Below are positions 56,727 through 64,000 of a stretch of 64,000 bases of DNA, piece after piece (position 1 is the first letter of the stretch; every line of letters starts with the position of its first letter). The notes beneath the pieces are model-generated. The model was not told the DNA's origin. It worked only from the letters and a program-made list of their open reading frames with translations, and searched no databases. The translations under genes were made by a program, and so were the position numbers. This DNA comes from Nansenia antarctica. Its lineage: Eukaryota > Chordata > Actinopteri > Argentiniformes > Microstomatidae. Location: assembly GCA_963989245.1 (NCBI GenBank), contig OZ022345.1, forward strand, positions 49,502,124-49,566,123, written 5' to 3'.

Positions 56727-59300
56727 CCTTGGCATACGATCAAGGAGACTGAACGATAACAGCATTTACTGGCCTTGTCAGCAGTAGTCCTGAACGTGTA
56801 TTGAAGATGGGGTTACAGCATCATAATATCTCCTCTCTGAGTGTAGAATGTGAGTTATATTGCATTATAGAAATACTTTTAGACACATTATGTCATCACA
56901 AATGTCAGATTTAGAATGATAGATGTGCGGAGGTGAATGTCACAGTCTGTTGTGACTAAAATCAGATACATCTGCTGTGATAAGTCAACTTAATCCTATT
57001 GCTCTCTTATCCTAGATGTGGTTTAGTGTTTCTGTCCATAGATGTACATTATCTGGATGGCTAGATAAACTTTTTCCAATTGTTCATTTTGCAGTTGATG
57101 TCAAAGTGTCCAACATTAAGGTTTGCTGTCATGACTGTACGTAAATGAAATATTCAAACACCTCTGGAGCACCAAGACAGGGGAGTCTCATGTATTCAAA
57201 AGCATCTCCTTTATGACCCGTGTACGACGATGTAAATGTGTATTTTGAAATAACCTCCATATAACTATTGTGATATACTGTACAGTATGTGAGATGGATC
57301 ATTTACTATCGAAGTGCGGGCTTGTTACGCTGTGTGAGGCCAGATCTGAATCCTTCTCATCGTGATATGAGTAAGTATAACAAGTGTGCAAAAAGACACC
57401 GCCTCCTCAAACGCACACTCATTCAGAAGGGCAGACGGGGGGGTGGTGTTGTCTCTGTGTGTACTAAAGCAACGGGGGTACTGTCCATTTTGGCAAACCT
57501 GTGGATCGCACCCTGCAAACAGCAGCACTAATACACTTTAAAACTGCTCTTTCTCTTCTATCACCTTCATTATTTGATGAAGTTTTCAGTACAGTTTACA
57601 GGGAGGGGGTAGTCGTATGAAGTGAGCTCTTGAACCTTGTGCGGTAGCTACAAATCCAGTATAAATATAGACGAATCTGTAGAATAAAAAGAAAGAAAGT
57701 GGCACTGGTAGAAATCTGTCCATGGTTTTATAGGCCTTCTTCGGGATATGACATCAGCAAGTAGAACAAGGGGACAAACACCCTCTCTCTCTTCGCGGCC
57801 CTGTTGTGAGTGTATTGCTCTCCTATTGTACTAGAGGAATCAACTAAGTGTCTGGTTGACTAGGTTAGCCCGCTGAGCTAAAGCCAAGACATGTTGGCTC
57901 TGTACTAGCAAATTCAAGATAACAACAACTAATCCTTTTCACTGTCGAGACCAAGAACGTGAAATAGAATCCTTGAACAGGAATTGATGGAATCATCATA
58001 TAAGCTGTGAATCTGTAAGGTGCTTCAAAGTGTTTTTTTTTCTTCACATACCAGATATGTTCATTTGATTGTATTAAAGTTCACAATGTTGTACATTGTG
58101 GTTGATCTTTCTTCGTTAAATGTATCAAAGCAAGCATACACAGCAAGATATAATAAACATAAACCAATAAAAGTCGCCATATTGAAACTATATTTACCCA
58201 ATGAGATTGCACTTTACTGATTGCTAATCACAGCACAAAATGCACCAATAAAGAGTATTGAAAGTAAAGTAAGTTTAAAAGAGGCTCAAGATGAAGGATT
58301 GCAGACTGAGGGTGGATCATAAAGGACTATCTCAGCTGGTGTGCAACAAAATCCAGCGAATATGATAAAAACAAATATCAAAACAAACACGTACTAGGCC
58401 TATATATCGTAATATGCTGTGGATGTGTTTAAGAGGTGAGGTTGCTGATGCTCTATTCTGGTTGTGGGTAAACGGTTTAATCTCATTTGCTGGTTTGCTG
58501 ACCTTGAGTTGGGTGAAATTCCAATTTTCGCCTCTGTATCACTGACCCATTGAGGTGTTTCAACTTCAAGCACAGTTTCCATGGGAGCTATCCGTGATGG
58601 GATGGCGCCCTCTGCTGGTGGTATTTCTGAAGCACAGAGAGGCAGAGAGCTGAGAGTGGAGGAACTGGGCCACAATACTGTCCATGGACGAAACTGGGCT
58701 TATGTCTGTTTCCACTGTCCAATCCTGGCCCAGGTCTGGCCTGGTTCATAAACACCCAGACAGCCATTCCATTCCATCCTTAGAGGTCTTTCACATTATA
58801 AACGCGAGAAAAGCAGCCATTTGAACAATAACCGAAACAAAGATGTCAAAAGTCGATTGTTGCAATTGCGGTTATGTCCAATTGAAGAGCACAACTCCTT
58901 TTTTTTTCAAAAACCTAAGTGAAACATTTAAGAACAGTGCTGGAAAAGACAGGTTTCCATAAAACTCCAAACGACAACAACAACCAACAAGCTCCTGGTC
59001 TGCTCCTCTTCAGTCAGCGAGGACGCAGGACCAACCCTGTTTTTGCTCTGGGGACATTTCACTCCTCCCTCACAGCGACAGGGACAGACGACAGTGGGTG
59101 TCCAGACCAGCTGAACCACATTCAGAGAGAGACCCCGCTCTCCCAGCTGTATATCTGTGTGTGTGTGTGTGTGTGTGTGTGCGTATGTGTGTGCACGTGT
59201 GTGAACGTGTGCGTGTGTGTACGTGTGTGCGTGTGTGTGTGTGCGCGTGTGTGTGTGTCTGCCCCATCTCTGTGTGTGAGGGCTTCTCCCTCCATCCGGC
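54535..59300 (-). other. klf12: klf12 3' UTR (inferred)
   Basis: The region follows the klf12 stop codon and contains no gene or transposon. A minus-strand AATAAA at 54,557-54,552 sits about 20 bases before a plausible cleavage site near 54,535. Mammalian KLF12 transcripts have very long 3' UTRs, so 4.8 kb is credible. It includes (GT)n tracts at 56,691-56,724 and about 59,153-59,258. Earlier polyadenylation is possible, since other minus-strand AATAAA signals occur. Confidence 0.45.
59153..59258. repeat. (GT)n compound microsatellite beside the klf12 stop codon
   Basis: About 105 bp of GT repeats with CG and AC interruptions, 43 bp beyond the klf12 stop and therefore in the 3' UTR. Confidence 0.93.
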
Positions 59301-60009
<709 letters not shown>

Positions 60010-60015
60010 CTGCAA

Positions 60016-60306
60016 CAGGAGGGGAGGGGGACGAGAGATTGAAGTATTACATAAACATCCAGTATTAAACATTGCTTATTCAATAGCAGAAATGAGCCTA
60101 CATGATTCACATGTGAATTTGGGGTTGAGACCTACAGTGTTCTGCCAGAGGGATCTACACTGTGAACATCTTGACTCTTTTAAGCTATGAAGCCTACTAA
60201 GTTATTACCTGGCATGTCAGTGTACACTCTCCCCGAGAAGACCCAGTGCTAAATGTATGGTATTGTAGGCTGTTGTGTGTATCTAAGGTTAAACAGTACT
60301 TGCAAA
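60016..60306 (-). other. klf12: klf12 intron, 3' end
   Basis: Sequence upstream (minus strand) of the acceptor at 60,010-60,011. No further klf12 coding exon was recognised up to 64,000, so the intron probably spans the rest of the window. Confidence 0.6.
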
Positions 60307-61154
60307 CAGTGGCGGCTCAGGCTGTTTGAAGGGCAGGGGCGAAAAGAAAAAAAGGGCACATACTGCACAACATGGGACCCCATCAGTGAGCAAAAAGCTA
60401 TGATGCGTCATGTATGGTGAAATAGTCCTCATCCTTGATTAATATTAACATTATGTAGTCTAGGCCAGGGGCGGATTTAGGATTGTAGGAGATCCGGGGC
60501 TTAGCCCAGATGGGTAATGAAACGCGTGCGCAGCGCACTGGACACCACAAACTTCAACTTACCACCACCTTATAGCGGACAAAAGGCACTGGAGAACACT
60601 TATACCAGGGCTCGACATTAAGGCTTTTTATATAAATGATACATCTTTATCAAATCAATAATAGTCAAATTAGTTATTTGCACTAACATACACTCACCAG
60701 CCACTTGCACCGGTACACCTTGCTATTACCGGGTTGGACCCCCTCTTTTGCCTTCAGAACTGCCTTAATTCTTTGTGGCATAGATTCAACAAGGTGCTGG
60801 AAACATTCCTCTGAGATTTTGGTCCATATTGACATTCTAGCATCACACAATTGCTGCAGATTTGTGCCAAGAAAATATCCGCCACACCATTACACCACCA
60901 CCACCATGTTCGCCCAGAGAACTGAGAATATTTTTGTCTTTTTCTGACCATTCTCTGTAAATACTAGAGATGGCTGTGCGAGAAAATCCCAGTAGATCAC
61001 GCAATGTTTTCAACTATGGGGGCACATGGTCAAGTTTAGACCATTGGAGGGGCACTAATAGGGCACGTCCTCTCGTTTTTGCTACTCAAAAGGGCACTTA
61101 AGCGCGACGTTTTTCAACCGTGGGGGCACCCCCCCCCCCCTGAGTCCGCCAGTG
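60307..61154. mobile_element. hAT element (848 bp) in a klf12 intron, with nested fragments
   Basis: Perfect 8-bp duplication CTTGCAAA (60,299-60,306 and 61,155-61,162). Left end CAGTGGCGGCTCAG, and the right end reads CACTGGCGGACTCAG on the other strand. A run of C lies just inside the right end (61,128-61,140). It contains a Tc1 fragment (60,688-61,005). A second hAT-like start, 'caggggcggatttagga', sits at about 60,476. It encodes no hAT transposase. Confidence 0.88.
60688..61005 (-). mobile_element. Internally deleted Tc1/mariner fragment
   Basis: 'cactcaccagccacttgcac...ggtacaccttgctattaccgggttgg' is the end of a very common fish Tc1-type element. On the minus strand it encodes the tail MPQRIKAVLKAKEG, preceded by a QHLVES-like helix. 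A junction near 60,870 joins this to parts of the middle and N-terminal transposase regions ('cacaccattacaccaccacc', 'gaaaatcccagtagatc'). Most of the transposase is deleted. Confidence 0.8.
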
Positions 61155-61186
61155 CTTGCAAATAACCTAAGTTTACATTTGTTGAC

Positions 61187-62870
61187 ACTGAATGAATGAA
61201 TGGTCTTTATTGTCATTGATATAGTACAGGTACCATACAACGAAATTTGGGAGGGGGGGCTCCCCTGGTGCTAGGAAAAAAAACTAAAAACAAGAAGGGA
61301 AAAGAGCTGGTTTACATAAATAAAGGCTATGTACACTATCCACTATACTATACTATACAAATAAAACACTGTGCTGTACTCTATGCTATGCTATAAATAT
61401 CCTAACATTTCCTATCTCTGAACCTTATGTACCCGAGGGTTGTCATATTGCACATAGTGTTATTGCACATTCATTTAATGTGTCGCAGTTTGCAGGTTTG
61501 AAATGTTCACAGTTGTGTTTCAGTATTGCACTTGATTACAATCTAGTAGCTGCCATCAAATTGTCTAGATTGTCCAGGGCCTAGAACCTAGGTCTTTGCT
61601 GTGTTCAGGGCCTGAATGGCCCTGGGGTAGAAGCTGAGCTTCAGTCTATTTGTCCTTGCGGACATGGTCCTGAACCGCCTGCCCGAGGGCAGCCGAACAA
61701 AGTGTTCGTTCCCAGGGTGGGATGGGTCTCTGGAGATCTTGGAGGCCTTCCTGAGGCAGCGTGTGTTGTACAGCTCTTCCAGAGAGGGGAGGGGGGCGCC
61801 GGTGATCTTCTGGGCCGATCTCACGACTCTCTGTAGCGCTTTCCTCTCTGCGGCTGTGCAGCTGGAGAACCACACGCAGATGCAGTAGGTGAGGATGCTC
61901 TCCACTGTGCAGCGGTAGAAGGTCACAAGCAGCTCCTGTCTGAGGTGGTATTTCCTGAGGACTCTCAGGAAGTAGAGCCGCTGTTGTGCCTTCTTGATGA
62001 TGGCTGCTGTGTTGGTCTTCCAGGACAGGTCATCCTGTATGTGCACCCCCAGGAATCGGAGGGTTGAGACTCTCTCCACGCTCCCTCCATCGACGAGCAG
62101 GGGCTGGACCTCAGATTTTTTCCTCCTGAAGTCCACGATGATTTCCTGGGTCTTTGACTGGTTCAGCAGCAGGTTGTTAACCTTGCACAGCTTGCCCAGC
62201 TGCTCCACCTCATCCCTGTACGCTGCCTCGTCCCCCCCCCCGAGATGCAGCCCACCACGGTGGTGTCGTCTGCAAACTTTACGATGGAGTTGCTGGGGTG
62301 GACGGGGGTGAAGTCGTAGGTGTAGAGGTTGTAGAGGATGGGGCTTAGCACGCAGCCCTGGGGGGACCCAGTGCTGGGTCTGAGGGCTGTGGAGGTGTGG
62401 GAGCCCACCCGCACCCTCTGGGGGCGGTCAGACAGGAAGTCCTTGATCCATGCACAGATAGAGTGTGATAGTCCCAGGTCTAGTAGTTTGGTCACTAGCC
62501 TGTCTGGAAGGATGGTGTTGAAGGCAGAGCTGAAGTCCACAAAGAGCAGTCTCGCGTAGCTGTTCCCCCTCTCCAGGTGGGATAAAGTGGAGTGGAGAGT
62601 CGTCGCGATGGCGTCCTCTGTGGACCTGTGGGCTCTGTAGGCGAACTGGTATGGATCCAGGTTGGGCGGGAGGCGTGTGACTATGTGGGCCCGGACCAGT
62701 TTCTCGAAGCACTTCATGATGATTGGTGTGAGTGCCACCGGGCGGTAGTCGTTTAGGCAGCTCACCGTGCTTTTCTTCGGGACTGGGATGATAGTTGAGG
62801 TTTTCAGGCAGGGTGGGATGGTGGTGTGTGCATGCCATTGCTTCAAGGCTTTATGAGTGTTGCAAGACAC
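61187..62870 (-). mobile_element. L2-like LINE, 5'-truncated
   Basis: Minus strand: RT domain, C-terminal region, then a 3' UTR of about 400 bp ending in 'caatgacaataaag' and ATTC repeats at 61,187-61,200. The endonuclease domain is missing, as is usual for 5'-truncated LINEs. Its 3' UTR is shared with the tail-only copy at 42,172-42,526. The exact clade (L2 or a related CR1-type group) is not settled. Confidence 0.85.
61588..62870 (-). pseudogene. LINE reverse transcriptase with frameshift at a C10 run
   Basis: Minus-strand reading 62,870 to about 62,240: LKTSTIIPVPKK, LNDYRPVALTPIIMKCFEKL, LLFVDFSSAFNTI (catalytic D), STGSPQGCVLSPILYNL and FADDTTV (catalytic DD). A frameshift at a run of ten C (62,232-62,241) moves the reading to the frame ending at 61,588. 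That part has RFLGVHIQDDLSW and the conserved tail RLPSGRRFRTMSARTNRLKL. All RT motifs seen are intact, but the shift prevents a full protein. Confidence 0.87.
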
Positions 62871-62879
62871 ACAACTGTT

Positions 62880-63420
62880 GAAGAGACTAAACGTCTCCCA
62901 ATTAAACGGACTACAAATAGTAATAGAAAATACAGGATTCAGGATGAGATTTCTTGTGAGAACATGTTATAACATCTTGATCAGCGATGAAAAAAATAAA
63001 TGTTGCATTAGCCACTAGATGGCGCAAGAGCACCGTGGTAAGCACACAACTACCAGGAAACGGATGAGGTAAGTCTGTTTGGTTTTTTCTTCATCATTCT
63101 TCTCATGCGTTCATCAATCACCGGAACTAAGTGTCATATTTCTCCTTGTAGTACAATAAACCTAATGACTGTTCAGTTGTTTATATCATCAATAATATTT
63201 GGCATGACATTTCCTTGCCAATAAGTAGCCAATGCCACAGCACACTATAGATCACAGTTTACAGCTGCCAGCTTCTCTATGCATATGTAGTTGGGAAATG
63301 CAGTATTGACATGTGCCATTGCAGTGAGTGTTTGCAGTGTGAGTTATCAGTGGTGGCAGATCCGCTTGGCACTCAGTCCAAACAGATGTGCGTCACTGGC
63401 TCTACTAATACAATACTGAT
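62880..63420. other. No gene recognised
   Basis: Unique-looking DNA, presumably within the klf12 intron. The phrase 'gcattagccactagatggcgcaagag' near 63,005 contains a CTCF-like core (ccactagatggcgc). That is a motif resemblance only. Confidence 0.4.
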
Positions 63421-63426
63421 GCCCTG

Positions 63427-63427
<1 letters not shown>

Positions 63428-63482
<55 letters not shown>
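63428..63482. repeat. (CA)n microsatellite
   Basis: About 55 bp of pure CA. Confidence 0.97.
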
Positions 63483-63485
<3 letters not shown>

Positions 63486-63578
63486 ACAACAAGGATAGAA
63501 TATCATCACCCACGCGCACTGCTTCCACCCCAAGTCAACGTGCGGACATGTGTGCTTGAGGGGCTGGACTAGGGATGT

Positions 63579-63642
63579 TGGGGGGAGGGGAGGAAGGGAG
63601 GAGGGGAGGGGAGGGAGGGAGGAGGGGAGGGTAGAGAAAGGG
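63579..63642. repeat. G-rich GGGGA-type array
   Basis: 'gggagggg' units repeated irregularly over about 60 bp, with several G-tracts of 3-4 that could form a G-quadruplex on the + strand. Confidence 0.8.
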
Positions 63643-63753
63643 TGAGGTAGGATTGGTCCCTGTCTCACTACATTAATGATTGTCAACCTGCATGTCCTCA
63701 GTGTTCTTTTCTCCCTACAGCCTCAAGAAACCTATGCCCCCATCAACCCCTGG

Positions 63754-63798
63754 TACACACACACACACACGCACGCACACACACACACATGCACACAT

Positions 63799-63840
<42 letters not shown>

Positions 63841-63845
63841 ACACG

Positions 63846-63890
<45 letters not shown>

Positions 63891-63895
63891 ACACG

Positions 63896-63933
<38 letters not shown>
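63754..63933. repeat. (CA)n compound microsatellite with a ~60-bp higher-order repeat
   Basis: CA repeats with interspersed GC steps. The segment 'acgcacacagacacgcatac' occurs twice (63,831 and 63,881), showing duplication of a larger unit. It yields only artefact Cys-Val and His-Thr ORFs. Confidence 0.93.
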
Positions 63934-63935
<2 letters not shown>

Positions 63936-64000
63936 GCCTCTTCTAGTCATGCCCTTAGTTCTTTGGTTGTTAGGTTGGAGGGGGAGTTTAGGAGAAGGAG

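Noticed and set aside
63680..63760. Possible exon after 'ctccctacag' near 63,720 on the + strand
   Set aside because: The acceptor-like sequence is followed by about 30 bp and then a microsatellite. It is on the opposite strand to klf12 and matches no protein.

Overview
This is vertebrate nuclear DNA, almost certainly from a teleost fish. The only host genes are two Kruppel-like factor genes with vertebrate exon structure: klf5 on the + strand (45,645-49,407) and the last two coding exons of klf12 on the - strand (59,301-60,009). They sit tail to tail, as KLF5 and KLF12 do on human chromosome 13. The repeats are of fish type: Tc1, hAT and TTAA-target elements, L2-like and RLE-bearing LINEs, BEL and Gypsy elements, and very many (CA)n tracts. 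Two short MITEs (53,778-53,998 and about 49,971-50,318) resemble families I know from salmonid genomes. That hints at a protacanthopterygian but does not settle the species.

Layout. 1-1,190 is a decayed Tc1 element. 2,411-6,669 is a BEL/Pao-type LTR element remnant, with gag split by a 1,009-bp hAT MITE that has a perfect 8-bp target duplication. 8,057-18,836 is a nested composite. A Gypsy-type LTR element with identical 178-bp LTRs and a 5-bp target duplication carries one hAT element in its 5' leader (8,395-9,998) and a second, 6.2-kb hAT in gag (10,744-16,941). The second hAT contains a LINE tail, a nearly intact RLE-type LINE ORF and a 1.07-kb TA-flanked MITE. 20,039-21,217 is a Kolobok-like THAP element flanked by TTAA. 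21-26 kb holds microsatellites and a decayed IS630/mariner element. About 26-45.4 kb is a gene desert of mostly unique AT-rich DNA, with candidate conserved non-coding elements, one small TTAA MITE and one L2-like tail.

45.4-51.4 kb is klf5 (promoter region, four coding exons, long 3' UTR with MITE pieces). It is followed by a full-length but dead Tc1 copy (51,702-53,080) and an hAT MITE. 54.5-59.3 kb is best read as the klf12 3' UTR. The final klf12 intron (369 bp) is mostly a (GT)n microsatellite. 60.3-62.9 kb holds another hAT with a Tc1 fragment inside it and a 5'-truncated L2-like LINE with a frameshift in its RT. The window ends in microsatellites, presumably within a klf12 intron.

KLF5 and KLF12 proteins both bind GC/CACCC boxes. 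KLF5 is chiefly an activator and KLF12 a CtBP-recruiting repressor (family knowledge). The desert 5' of klf5 is a plausible regulatory landscape, but nothing in the sequence proves this. The most distinctive observations are the nested transposon composite with identical LTRs, an octapeptide repeat inside klf5, two klf5 exon-2 acceptors 10 nt apart, and the open, 3n-length microsatellite intron of klf12. I found no clear new biological system; the composite is the best candidate for something not yet described.
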